From Teredinibacter franksiae (GTDB taxonomy: Bacteria > Pseudomonadota > Gammaproteobacteria > Pseudomonadales > Cellvibrionaceae): a stretch of DNA of 64,000 bases. Position numbers and translations under genes: made by a program. This document shows positions 44,862 to 54,137 of this stretch, one piece after another. The DNA lies in assembly GCF_014218805.1 (NCBI RefSeq), contig NZ_JACJUV010000001.1:2678501-2742500 (forward strand). The letters are read 5' to 3'. Within the stretch, counting starts at the first letter, position 1; each line of letters begins with the position of its first letter. Below the pieces are notes generated by a model. That model saw only the letters and a list, made by a program, of their open reading frames with translations, was not told the origin of the DNA and did no database searches.

Positions 44862-46883
44862 ATGACGACCAGATCGCGAAGTAGGATTCTTCGTGCACCT
44901 GTTGTTTTTGGTGTGTACTTAATAACCCTTTTACTTTCCGCACAGGCATCGGCGCTACAGTGCGACTACAGCCTTGATAACGACTGGGGTAGCGGTTTTA
45001 CCGCCAGCATTCATATTACTAACGACAGCTCTACCGCTATAACCGGTTGGGAAGTGAGCTGGCAGCAAAATGGCGGCTCAACAATTTCCGGTGGGTGGAA
45101 CGCCAATCTTAGTGGCAGCAACCCCTATACCGCCACCAATATTGGTTGGAACGGGAATATAGCCCCGAATAGCTCCGTTAGTTTTGGTATGCAGGGTAAT
45201 GGTGACGACTCCACAGCCACTATTTTAGGCTGTGTGGCTGAAGGTGGCGATAACAGCTCATCTTCAAGCTCTTCATCAAGCAGCTCCAGTTCTTCTTCGA
45301 GCTCTAGCAGTTCGAGTTCGTCCTCCAGTTCGAGTTCGTCCTCCAGTTCGAGCTCGTCCTCCAGTTCGAGCTCTTCTTCTAGTTCTAGTTCTTCATCCAG
45401 CTCCAGCAGTTCGAGTTCAAGCAGCTCCAGCTCCTCTTCCAGCTCTACTGGGGGTGCCTGTGACGGCGTAAATGTCTACCCAAATTGGACAGCAAAAGAT
45501 TGGGCGGGTGGTAGCTACAACCATGCCGAAGGCGGTGATCAGATGGTGTACGAAAACGTGCTCTATCAAGCGAATTGGTACACGAATAGCGTACCGGGCA
45601 GTGATGGTACTTGGACCTCTTTGGGCACTTGCGACGGCACTTCCAGCTCGAGTTCTTCCTCAAGTTCATCTTCAAGTAGTTCTTCCAGTTCGAACAGCAG
45701 TTCGTCTAGCTCTAGTAGCTCGTCGTCCAGTTCTTCAAGCAGCAGTTCTTCTTCCAGTAATGGCCTTTTCCCCGATTACAACACCAACCCTATTGCACCC
45801 GATATGAACGGTATGGGTAGCACGGCTGCAGAATTGGCGAATACTATTCGTCTCGGTTGGAACGTGGGTAACACCATGGAAGCCATCGGTGGTGAAACCG
45901 CTTGGGGTAATCCTGCAATTACTTCGCAGCTTATTCAGTTGGTGAAGGACAGCGGTTTTGACTCTATTCGTTTGCCGGTAGCTTGGAACGATCATGCCGA
46001 CCAAGGCAACGCTAAAATCGATGATGCTTGGTTGAACCGCGTCAAAGAAGTTGTTCAGATGTGTATAGACAACGACCTAACGGTATTGGTTAACATTCAC
46101 TGGGATAACGGCTGGCTGGAAAACAATATCAATACCGGTTCACAAGAAGCGGTTAACGCGAAGCAAAAAGCTATGTGGCAGCAAATCGCTACGCATTTGC
46201 GCGACTTTGATGAGCGTGTGATGTTCGCCAGTGCCAATGAGCCAAATGCAGACGATGCCTCACAAATGGCTGTGCTGCTCTCGTATCATCAAACCTTTGT
46301 CGATGCTGTACGTGAAACCGGCGGTAAAAATGCTTACCGTATTTTGGTTGTTCAAGGCCCCCACACAGACGTTGAGAAAACCAACGAGCTGATGCACACC
46401 CTGCCAGACGATACCATTGCGGGCCGTTTAATGGCCGAAGTGCATTTCTACACGCCCTATCAATTTACTTTGATGGCGGAAGATGCAGGCTGGGGTAACC
46501 AGTTCTTCTACTGGGGTGCAGGTAACCACTCAACAACCGATACTACGCACAACCCAAATTGGGGTGAAGAAGATTGGATTGATGAGTTGTTTACCATGAT
46601 GAAAACCCAGTTTGTTGATCAGGGTGTTCCGGTTGTTCTCGGTGAATACGGTGCTATGCGTCGTACAGACCAGCTTTCGGGCGCAGACCTGCAGCTTCAC
46701 CTGCAGTCACGCGCCTACTGGCACCAGTATGTTACTCAGTCGGCCTTGGCCCACGGCTTGCTGCCTTACTATTGGGATAACGGCGGCACAGACGCTAATG
46801 CCTTTGGTATTTTCGACCGAAATGCCAATACTGTTTTCGATACCCAAACACTTGACGCACTCGTAGAAGGTGCCGGTAAGTAA
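44862..46883 (+). CDS. Secreted GH5 cellulase with CBM2 and CBM5-like modules and polyserine linkers
   Basis: A 673-residue secreted enzyme. Signal peptide (about 1-31), CBM2 cellulose-binding module (about 33-128; LQCDYSLDNDWGSGFTASI, WNGNIAPNSSVSFG), a run of 64 serines (132-195), a CBM5/12-like module (about 197-259; VYPNWTAKDWAGGSYNHAEG, YQANWYTNSVPGSDG), a second serine linker (261-299, one Asn), then GH5 (about 300-672) with Glu460 in ASANEPN and Glu595 in VVLGEYGAMRR. The catalytic domain is closely related to that of 43013-44341. Followed by a good terminator. Confidence 0.93.
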   Translation: MTTRSRSRILRAPVVFGVYLITLLLSAQASALQCDYSLDNDWGSGFTASIHITNDSSTAITGWEVSWQQNGGSTISGGWNANLSGSNPYTATNIGWNGNIAPNSSVSFGMQGNGDDSTATILGCVAEGGDNSSSSSSSSSSSSSSSSSSSSSSSSSSSSSSSSSSSSSSSSSSSSSSSSSSSSSSSSSSSSSSSSTGGACDGVNVYPNWTAKDWAGGSYNHAEGGDQMVYENVLYQANWYTNSVPGSDGTWTSLGTCDGTSSSSSSSSSSSSSSSSSNSSSSSSSSSSSSSSSSSSSSSNGLFPDYNTNPIAPDMNGMGSTAAELANTIRLGWNVGNTMEAIGGETAWGNPAITSQLIQLVKDSGFDSIRLPVAWNDHADQGNAKIDDAWLNRVKEVVQMCIDNDLTVLVNIHWDNGWLENNINTGSQEAVNAKQKAMWQQIATHLRDFDERVMFASANEPNADDASQMAVLLSYHQTFVDAVRETGGKNAYRILVVQGPHTDVEKTNELMHTLPDDTIAGRLMAEVHFYTPYQFTLMAEDAGWGNQFFYWGAGNHSTTDTTHNPNWGEEDWIDELFTMMKTQFVDQGVPVVLGEYGAMRRTDQLSGADLQLHLQSRAYWHQYVTQSALAHGLLPYYWDNGGTDANAFGIFDRNANTVFDTQTLDALVEGAGK

Positions 46884-46891
46884 GTTTGTTT

Positions 46892-46934
46892 AACCGGGCG
46901 CGGGTGTATTGCCTGCTCGCGCCTGGTTTTTTTT
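46892..46934 (+). terminator. Terminator after the GH5/CBM2 gene
   Basis: AACCGGGCGCG pairs with CGCGCCTGGTT (46918-46928) with one mismatch, followed by a T run to 46934. The remaining gap up to 47377 holds no supported gene. Confidence 0.85.
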
Positions 46935-47380
46935 AGCGCTTGCTACAGGCGTGCCATTCGCCGAATTTCTCTTTCCCCTTTGTGTTCAGCTATAAGGGCT
47001 CTGCTTTTTGCAGGCCGTTAGGTCAAAGTAAAACTGCGCTAAATATTATAGTCCGTTCCGACATTGGTGCTGAGCAAGCGGCATTATTTGTTCGCTTGCT
47101 ACAACGCTATTCCCTCCCGAAATTTGAATACAACTTTCAGCAAAAAGATTGCAACTAACTAAGAAATCATAGTGTTTTGCCAAAATGCGTTACTGGTTTT
47201 TGCTCAAAAGGAATAGTCTTTTATTGGTCCCGAACTACAAACACCGCATAAACGTTATAGGTATAAATAGAGGGCCCTAACGGTCTAGCCGCAGGGTTTT
47301 CATTTATGGGTAAATATGTTGACAGCCCTAAAACGCTTCCGCGCAAACTCTTCTTGCACTCACTCTTAGTGTGCGTTCGG

Positions 47381-47437
47381 CCCTATTGGTATTAAAAGGA
47401 TTATTAAACCATAGGGCTTTTCAAATGTGAAAAGCCA
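47381..47437 (+). promoter_or_regulatory. Two adjoining hairpins in the GH28 leader
   Basis: CCCTAT(T)GGT at 47381-47390 pairs with ACCATAGGG at 47409-47417. GGCTTTTCA (47416-47424) pairs perfectly with TGAAAAGCC (47429-47437) across a four-base loop. The stems share two bases, so they compete at the joint. They lie 71 bases before the GH28 start and could be leader control structures or an attenuator. Confidence 0.5.
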
Positions 47438-47507
47438 AGTACACTAGCGGTCACTTAATCTAAGTAAATGTGCTCAACATGTTTCAACTTGCCACTGGAG
47501 ATAATAA

Positions 47508-48962
47508 ATGACCATTAGTAGACGGACGCTGGTAAAACTGGCGGCTGCCACAGCAGCTCAACCACTATTTGTCGCCTGTGCGAAACCACCGGCCATCACC
47601 GGGCAGGCTGCTCAAACAGACAAAGATTGGCTAAAAGCCGATGCCATTCGTGCCGAAATAGTGGTGCCTAGTTTTCCTGAAAATGATTTTACGATCACCG
47701 ATTTTGGAGCGATAACGGGTGCAGATAACGACAGTACCGACGCGTTAGCTAAAGCTATAAAGGCGTGTCACAACGCGGGTGGTGGGCGAGTGGTTGTGCC
47801 CGCCGGCGAGTTCCATACCGGCCCTGTACATTTATTGTCCAATGTTAATTTACATGTTGAAAAGGGCGCTACCCTCAAGTTTATACCTGAACCCAAGCGC
47901 TACCTGCCAGCCGTATTAACTCGCTGGGAAGGTTTGGAGCATATGGGCTACTCGCCGCTGGTGTATGCCTACGGCCAACAGAATATTGCGGTTACCGGTG
48001 AAGGTGTGTTGGATGGTTGTGCCGACGACGATACTTGGTGGCCTTGGAAGGGTGAGCATTCTGAACGGCATTGGCGATTAATTCCCGGAGAAGACCAAAA
48101 GACGGCACGCAATAAACTAATGGCGGATGCTGAAGCCGGAGTGCCCGTTGAAAAGCGCCTGTATGCCGAAGGTGCGTACCTGCGACCACCGTTTTTTCAG
48201 CCCTACAACTGTGACAATGTGTTGGTAGAAGGCGTAACCATTAAAAATTCACCGTTTTGGCTGCTAAATCCGGTGCTGTGTAATTCCGTTACTGTACGTG
48301 GGGTAACGCTCGATAGTCACGGCCCTAACTCCGATGGCTGCGACCCGGAAAGCTGTAACTTAGTGGTAATTGAAGACTGTAACTTTAATACCGGCGACGA
48401 CTGTATTGCGATCAAATCCGGCCGCAATGCCGACGGCCGCCGTATTAATGTGCCCACCCAAAATGTTGTGATCGCTAACTGTAATATGCAAGACGGTCAC
48501 GGTGGTGTAGTGATTGGCAGTGAAATATCCGGTGGTGTGAACAATGTGTTCGTTGAAAATTGCACAATGAATAGCCCGCTATTGGAGCGTGCTATTCGTA
48601 TAAAAACCAATTCAATACGAGGGGGTGTTATCGAGCACCTGCGCTATCGTAACTTGGAGGTGGGCGATGTACAGAACGCCATCGTGGTTAACTTCTTTTA
48701 CGAAGAGGGCGACGCCGGTACATTCGACCCGACCGTGCGCGATATTGTGATAGAAAACCTGCATTGTAAAAATGTTATTCACAAACCGTTTAATTTGCAG
48801 GGGTTTGAGCGCGCACCTATGCGTGATATTACCGTGCGTAATTGCACCTTCGCGCGTGGGGGCGAGCCGTCCATTGTGCGTCATGTGGAAAACTTCACAC
48901 TGGATAATGTGACTATTGAAGGGCAGGTAATAAGCGCAGAACAGTTAATGGAAAATTCGTAG
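47508..48962 (+). CDS. GH28 family polygalacturonase-like protein
   Basis: A 484-residue right-handed beta-helix. The signal combines a twin arginine (SRRTLVKLAAATAAQP) and a lipobox-like LFVAC, suggesting Tat-exported lipoprotein. GH28 motifs: NSDGCDPESC (first Asp), GDDCIAIKSG with Asp297-Asp298, GHGGVVIGSE (His) and RAIRIKTNSIRGG (Arg-x-Lys). Ribosome site GGAGATAATAA. It would cleave polygalacturonate or related pectin, or act as an exo-enzyme. Flanked by leader hairpins and the second GH43. Confidence 0.93.
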   Translation: MTISRRTLVKLAAATAAQPLFVACAKPPAITGQAAQTDKDWLKADAIRAEIVVPSFPENDFTITDFGAITGADNDSTDALAKAIKACHNAGGGRVVVPAGEFHTGPVHLLSNVNLHVEKGATLKFIPEPKRYLPAVLTRWEGLEHMGYSPLVYAYGQQNIAVTGEGVLDGCADDDTWWPWKGEHSERHWRLIPGEDQKTARNKLMADAEAGVPVEKRLYAEGAYLRPPFFQPYNCDNVLVEGVTIKNSPFWLLNPVLCNSVTVRGVTLDSHGPNSDGCDPESCNLVVIEDCNFNTGDDCIAIKSGRNADGRRINVPTQNVVIANCNMQDGHGGVVIGSEISGGVNNVFVENCTMNSPLLERAIRIKTNSIRGGVIEHLRYRNLEVGDVQNAIVVNFFYEEGDAGTFDPTVRDIVIENLHCKNVIHKPFNLQGFERAPMRDITVRNCTFARGGEPSIVRHVENFTLDNVTIEGQVISAEQLMENS

Positions 48963-49024
48963 TGCTCTCTATTTTATAACCGGTGCTCGCTATTATATAA
49001 CCAGTACTTCCTGTTATCTAAATA
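48962..49024 (+). repeat. Degenerate 21-base tandem repeat
   Basis: Three units of 21 bases: 48962-48982, 48983-49003 and 49004-49024. Each begins GTGCT or GTACT and ends with an ATAACC-like or TAAATA tail. It follows the GH28 stop directly and fills part of the 286-base gap before the next GH43. Confidence 0.6.
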
Positions 49025-49248
49025 GTACTCTTGGTTGTGTACATAGGGTTTACAGTGTGCTGCCTTACGGCTTAAGGTAGTGCACTGTAAAAATACATTA
49101 GCTAAATATGGTTGTTACCCTTTTCTTCTTTCTGTTGTTTTCTGCGGCGTTTGCACTCAAAAACTTAGGTATTTATTGACTAAAAATAATCCTGAGGTTT
49201 TGACCTGCATACGGATTAAATCTAAAACAATACAACTGTGAGAAGAAA

Positions 49249-50997
49249 ATGAAAATAATGGTATGGCTGCTAAGCCCATTGATTGGATTAATCAGCGCTT
49301 GCTCGGTAAATCAACACACGAGTGATGCGGGCCAAAATATAAACCGTGAAGCGCGCTTTGAATGGTTTGACTATGAAGGTCGCGATGACATTTTTAAAAA
49401 GCCGCTTTCAGCTGATGAATACCAAAACCCGATACTGGCGGGTTATCATCCAGACCCCAGCGTTGTGCGTGTTGGCAAAGATTATTACCTCATCAATTCT
49501 ACCTTTGGCTTTTTTCCTGGCATTCCGGTTTTCCACAGTACCGACCTGGTTAACTGGGTTCAAATTGGCAATGCCGTAAATGATCCGCAGGCTTTCAATT
49601 ATGATGGGCTGCATCTTGGTTACCAAGGGGTTTACGCGCCCGCTATAGAATATAAAGACGGGGTCTTTTACATAATCAATACTTGTATCGGCTGCGGTGG
49701 AAATTTTGTTGTAACCGCGAAAAATCCGGCTGGCCCCTGGTCAGACCCTATATGGATGCCGCATTTAATCGGTATTGATCCGTCTATATTTTTTGATAAC
49801 GATGGTAAAACCTATGTGGTTCACCACCGTGATCCCGACCTAGATAAAAAACGTTATCCCGCCCATACGGCTCTGTGGATAATGGAGGTAGACCCGGTAA
49901 CCTTCGAGCCCCGTTCAGACGATATCATGCTCATAGACGGCGGAGATGAAACACCGTGGAACACCGATTATCACGAAGGCCCGCATATTTACTTTGTGGA
50001 CGGTAGTTATTATCTTTCCGCGCCCGGTGGTGGCACCGGCTACTTTCATCAACAACTGATTTATCGTTCTAGCCATATCTATGGCCCATATGAAGCCAAC
50101 CCCAACAACCCCATCTTAACGCAATGGGGTTTGCCCGATGATCGTGAGCACCCGATAACGGCAACCGGTCATGCGGATATGTTTGAGGATACCCATGGCG
50201 ACTGGTGGGCGGTATTTCTTGGTACCCGGGTATACGATTTAACCGCCGCCCCGCAGGACCCCGGAAATTTCCATACCGGTCGAGAAACGTTCATGCTGCC
50301 AGTTACCTGGAAAGATGGATGGCCGACCATCTTAGAAAACGATACGGCGCTGCCTTACCGTGTAAAAAGACCGCAATTGCCGAGGGCAAAAACTGTTGAG
50401 CGCGCCACTACCGGCAACTTCGCTATTCGCGAAGACTTTACTGAAAGTAAGCTTGGCCCACACTGGCTATTCATTAGAACACCGCATACGCAGTGGTGGC
50501 GAAGCGGGGGTGGGGCTTTGCATATTCAGCCACGAGCCGAAGGCATAGGGCAATACCAGCAACCCTCCTTTGTGGGGCGCAGGCTAGCGCACCTTTCAGC
50601 ATCCTTTAGCACCAAACTGGTATTTTCCCCCCAGGCGGTGGGCGACGAAGCCGGTCTATTAGCAATTCAAAATGATGAGCACTTTTATACGTTGGGGTTG
50701 GGGCATGACGAAAGTGGCGATACGGTTGTGCGCGTACGTAGACGTGCAGGTGCGGATACGCCCGTTGCGGGGGCAATCCTGAAAGAGCAAAAAATAACGC
50801 TACCGTTAGGAGATCCGGTATATTTTCAAATGAACGTCAACAAAGGTGTTTTGGATTTACTTTATAGTACCACCGGAAAAGACTATAAGCTGTTGCTGGA
50901 AAATGCCGACGCAAGCGTACTGAGCACGGCCATGGCAGGTGGGTTTACAGGCGCAGTTGTGGGCATGTATGCGTTGGGTGGTGACGAGCCACACTAA
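49249..50997 (+). CDS. GH43 family beta-xylosidase/arabinosidase-like lipoprotein
   Basis: A 582-residue enzyme with a lipoprotein signal (lipobox ISAC, Cys18). The GH43 propeller (about residues 55-380) keeps the catalytic base Asp69 in HPDPSVVRVGKDYYL, the pKa-tuning Asp in IGIDPSIFFDNDGKTYVV, and the acid Glu in YHEGPHIYFVDGSYYL. A C-terminal concanavalin-like domain (about 400-580; FTESKLGPHWLFIRTP; DEAGLLAIQNDEHFYTLGL) is typical of beta-xylosidase-type members. It probably trims hemicellulose side chains or oligosaccharides at the cell surface. Confidence 0.92.
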   Translation: MKIMVWLLSPLIGLISACSVNQHTSDAGQNINREARFEWFDYEGRDDIFKKPLSADEYQNPILAGYHPDPSVVRVGKDYYLINSTFGFFPGIPVFHSTDLVNWVQIGNAVNDPQAFNYDGLHLGYQGVYAPAIEYKDGVFYIINTCIGCGGNFVVTAKNPAGPWSDPIWMPHLIGIDPSIFFDNDGKTYVVHHRDPDLDKKRYPAHTALWIMEVDPVTFEPRSDDIMLIDGGDETPWNTDYHEGPHIYFVDGSYYLSAPGGGTGYFHQQLIYRSSHIYGPYEANPNNPILTQWGLPDDREHPITATGHADMFEDTHGDWWAVFLGTRVYDLTAAPQDPGNFHTGRETFMLPVTWKDGWPTILENDTALPYRVKRPQLPRAKTVERATTGNFAIREDFTESKLGPHWLFIRTPHTQWWRSGGGALHIQPRAEGIGQYQQPSFVGRRLAHLSASFSTKLVFSPQAVGDEAGLLAIQNDEHFYTLGLGHDESGDTVVRVRRRAGADTPVAGAILKEQKITLPLGDPVYFQMNVNKGVLDLLYSTTGKDYKLLLENADASVLSTAMAGGFTGAVVGMYALGGDEPH

Positions 50998-51132
50998 GGC
51001 CCCATAAAGACGGATTGTTACAGCCTGGTATCGTTGGCTGCGTGTTTGATGACATCCGTCACTTAACATGCCCCCCACGCTCGCTTACACTAGTCGACCA
51101 ACCGGCATACGCTTGCTAAAAGGAAGTTAAAG

Positions 51133-53229
51133 GTGTTCAACAAAACCGTTTATGACTACTACGGTCGTGGCTATTATATTTCGCAAGGGGCTGCGCCTGC
51201 TGGGCAATGCCTAGATTTTCTTGACGTTACCTACGCTCGTCAGTTCGTTCTAAAGCTGAAATGCTCCCGTTCAGAGCTGGCAGCCATGGTGAACAGCGTT
51301 TCCAGCATGCCCTATTCAGGTCCCGACGCCTGTGTCGATAGCCTTGCTCAGCTACTGTGCAAGGGTGGGCTGCATGTTTGCGATATATCGGCGTTCGAGC
51401 ACTTAAAATCCTCGGGTAAGACCAATTACAAACGCGCAAATGGCGGCGCTGCGATTTCTATATTACCTGCAGCGCTCGCGGCTAGTGGCGCTGCAACGGC
51501 GTCGGAACAGTTTGCGAACGCTGAAAAAGCGCAAGCGCTGATCGATGAATTGCAGATTACCGACGAAGACGCCCAAGCACTGCTGACAGAACTAAAAGTG
51601 CCCGCCGCAAGTACTGAAATTCCCCCCAAGCAAGCGCTCGTACAATCAATTGCCGATGGCGAGCTAGTGGTTAACGAGCAGTTACCAAGGCTCAGCGCCG
51701 CGACGAGTGACAGTAGTGCCGCGGAAGAACCGCAAGCCGCGTCCAATACCGCGGGTAATCGGCGGGCAGATACGGTAACACCCGAGACTCCCGCCCCACT
51801 GGTGCAAGAGCCGGCTGAAGAGGAAGACCCCGAGTGTAAGCTCACCAAGCTCACGGTTATGTGTGCCCACGACGGCCGCAAACAGGTTGTCACAGAAAAA
51901 ACCGGCACCACGCTAGAGCTAGATGTTGTGGCCAGCGAAACAAGCAAGCGCGGCTTTGAAAAAATTAAAGCCACCGTAGATACCTCCTCGCCCTGCGGAG
52001 ACCATACTCAGACCAGCTCATCGATTTTCCCAGCGCCCAAAAAGACCGAAATCGGGTCGCTGGAGAATACCTACCATTTAGCGTGCAATAAAATAACCAA
52101 CCCCTTCAAGATTTTGTGGCTGCCCTCCATCAGCCCGGCACGCTACAACATCGCCGCCAAAGCCTGCGATCGTTTTCGGCCAGCAGCGGTCAATGTGAAT
52201 GTGTTCCCGAAGGTGTCTTGGAGTGCAAGTGTTTCGTACGGGTTGGGGAGTGCCGAGGCCGCTAGTGGAAATCCCTTGGCTCCGTATTCATACGAGAACA
52301 AAGCTGCCGCCTTTAAGGGCAAAGTTGAATATAATTACGACGAAAAGAAAGAAGATTTAGCCCTCACCTATAAAGGCGAAATTAACCAAGTTCTCAATAA
52401 GCTGGATTGGGTGAAGGCTAAGCTCGACTACTTTTTACGTAAGCTCAGTGACGGTAATAGCCCTGTACAGATCGAAGTTTCTTGGCCAAGCTTCTCTCTT
52501 ACTTATAAGGCTGCGCTCGAAGAAGATAAAGCCAAACCGGTGGTAAAAACTACTCATGAGCTAGTATTTACAGCGGCCCCGCTTCTCGGCTTAAAGGGCA
52601 CTGTCGATCTATTTCCAGTACTACTAAAAGCCTCAAAAGGAAACCCGGCTGCAGCGCCGATAGTGGCCATTTTGGAAGCTGCAATGGAAGGCGTGGGCAG
52701 CGATGACAGTGTTGCAAGTTTGAAAGCCGATATCAGTTTGAAGTTTTCAATTGGTACTGCGGTTAATATTAACTTTAGTGCGAAAGGCTCCAACGGAGAA
52801 GATGACACAGAGGTTAAGTCTGAACAGTCGCTCAATATGGAATTCCAACTAGAGGGAACAGTTGGTGCGAAGGGGCATGTCTGGGTCATTAAATTCGAAA
52901 AAAATTATAAGGCAGGTATAAAAACTGGATTTGTGGGTAAGGTCGTTATAACCCGTGATGAGGTCGGTTATTATTGGTACTCCCGGTTTTTGTTTAATGG
53001 TTTGGTTGTATATTTTACCAGCTATGAGAAAGTCGAGAAGAAGATCACAAACGACGAAGATGATTTTGCTGATTACGGGCTTGTACCGGATGATATAGAA
53101 AATTCAAGTACCCATGAGTGGACTTGGATTGAACCTGATCCAGATGAAGAGTCTAAGTCTGATACGGTTACTGATCCGGGAACAGCCGACGCTCAACAGA
53201 GTAATAGACACTATTTAATTAAGTTCTAA
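51133..53229 (+). CDS. Large multi-part protein of unknown function, possible secreted effector
   Basis: A 698-residue protein with GTG start and AGGAAG upstream. No signal peptide. Parts seen: a Cys-rich N-terminal region (1-95: CLDFLDVTYA, LKCSRSEL, DACVDSLAQLLCKGGLHVCD); an Ala/Glu/Pro-rich linker (about 120-235); a short domain beginning ECKLTKLTVMCAHDGRKQVV (about 236-350); a long beta-rich region (about 360-640: KGKVEYNYDEKKEDLALTYK, QIEVSWPSFSLTYKA); and an acidic tail. The KLTKLTVxC phrase recalls proteins near type VI secretion genes, but that is from memory. It heads a three-gene unit. Function unknown. Confidence 0.85.
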   Translation: MFNKTVYDYYGRGYYISQGAAPAGQCLDFLDVTYARQFVLKLKCSRSELAAMVNSVSSMPYSGPDACVDSLAQLLCKGGLHVCDISAFEHLKSSGKTNYKRANGGAAISILPAALAASGAATASEQFANAEKAQALIDELQITDEDAQALLTELKVPAASTEIPPKQALVQSIADGELVVNEQLPRLSAATSDSSAAEEPQAASNTAGNRRADTVTPETPAPLVQEPAEEEDPECKLTKLTVMCAHDGRKQVVTEKTGTTLELDVVASETSKRGFEKIKATVDTSSPCGDHTQTSSSIFPAPKKTEIGSLENTYHLACNKITNPFKILWLPSISPARYNIAAKACDRFRPAAVNVNVFPKVSWSASVSYGLGSAEAASGNPLAPYSYENKAAAFKGKVEYNYDEKKEDLALTYKGEINQVLNKLDWVKAKLDYFLRKLSDGNSPVQIEVSWPSFSLTYKAALEEDKAKPVVKTTHELVFTAAPLLGLKGTVDLFPVLLKASKGNPAAAPIVAILEAAMEGVGSDDSVASLKADISLKFSIGTAVNINFSAKGSNGEDDTEVKSEQSLNMEFQLEGTVGAKGHVWVIKFEKNYKAGIKTGFVGKVVITRDEVGYYWYSRFLFNGLVVYFTSYEKVEKKITNDEDDFADYGLVPDDIENSSTHEWTWIEPDPDEESKSDTVTDPGTADAQQSNRHYLIKF

Positions 53230-53234
53230 ATATT

Positions 53235-54137
53235 ATGCTAAAAGACATTTACATTTTATTACTGATTACAGGGTTGCTAATTATGACAAGTAACACACAA
53301 GCTGATTCATTTTTCGGAGTAGATTTGGATCTTGTGAATGTGGGCATAGAAGTGCGTGTTAATGACATCCCCATCTATGAAGACATAAAGGCAGGGCAAT
53401 TAACGGTAGAGCTTCCCTGCCCAGACTCTATTGTTGATGGCTACAATTCTTTGACCGTACTTGCCAAGCCGCCGAAAAGAGGCAAAGAAATTCTAGAGAA
53501 TTATGAAGCTGGTGCTTATGTAAACGCCAGAATATTCCGTCAAGATAATGATGGAGAAAAACAATACTTAGCAGAAATTGACCTTCGGTTAGACTCTGCT
53601 GGTGAGTTGGCTCCGATTGAGGAAAGTACCTTGAGCGAGCGAACACCTGAACTAGTAAGGTTGGGTAATAAAGTAACTTCGTTTACAGCGTTTGCAAAAA
53701 TCAAATCACCATTTCCATCTTGGGCTTGGCAGGCGGGCAAAAAAATTGAACACAATCAGGAATCCTTTGATTCATTGATGCAGGCATATCGTGAAGTATA
53801 TGTCGCTCTTGAGGAAAAAGATCAAGCACGACTTAAAACATTATATACAAAGCGTGCTGAAGAAATAGCGATTGCTTATAACCTTGATGGCGTTGACGCT
53901 GGGCATAAAAAAATAAGCACTGGCAAAGATGCTTTAAACCCTTCCTTAAAGCTGCTTGATTTTTTAGACAAGAACAAATTGCATCTACAGGTAATAGGTA
54001 ATAAAAGGCTAGCAAGGGCGGTAACTATCTCGGGTAACCAACCAATAGCCTACATTCAAGAAAACCCAAGACTTCTTCACATCCACAAATTCATGTTCTA
54101 CAAAAACGAAAAAAACCAGTGGGTAATGATTCGCTAA
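53235..54137 (+). CDS. Secreted protein of unknown function, partner of the large protein
   Basis: A 300-residue exported protein with a signal peptide (residues 1-23, ending NTQA). A short beta domain follows (about 30-115; VNVGIEVRVNDIPIYEDI-like strands, VDGYNSLTVLAKPP), then helical segments (160-230; SLMQAYREVYVALEEKDQARL) and a terminal beta part. It begins five bases after the preceding stop and ends immediately before the next start. Similar exported proteins are, as I recall, found near type VI effector genes in Vibrio-like bacteria; unverified. It may be a periplasmic partner or immunity protein. Confidence 0.82.
   Translation: MLKDIYILLLITGLLIMTSNTQADSFFGVDLDLVNVGIEVRVNDIPIYEDIKAGQLTVELPCPDSIVDGYNSLTVLAKPPKRGKEILENYEAGAYVNARIFRQDNDGEKQYLAEIDLRLDSAGELAPIEESTLSERTPELVRLGNKVTSFTAFAKIKSPFPSWAWQAGKKIEHNQESFDSLMQAYREVYVALEEKDQARLKTLYTKRAEEIAIAYNLDGVDAGHKKISTGKDALNPSLKLLDFLDKNKLHLQVIGNKRLARAVTISGNQPIAYIQENPRLLHIHKFMFYKNEKNQWVMIR

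Noticed and set aside
45232..45807. Plus-strand frames rich in Ala, Val, Leu, Pro and Arg
   Set aside because: These are alternate-frame readings of the polyserine linkers (TCN/AGY codons), not genes.
46940..47158. 72-codon plus-strand frame after the GH5/CBM2 terminator
   Set aside because: No ribosome site, no family and Phe/Ser-rich composition like random sequence.
51426..51974. Minus-strand frame of 182 codons
   Set aside because: It is a shadow of the Ala/Glu-rich linker of the large unknown protein, composed mainly of Ser, Ala and Val.
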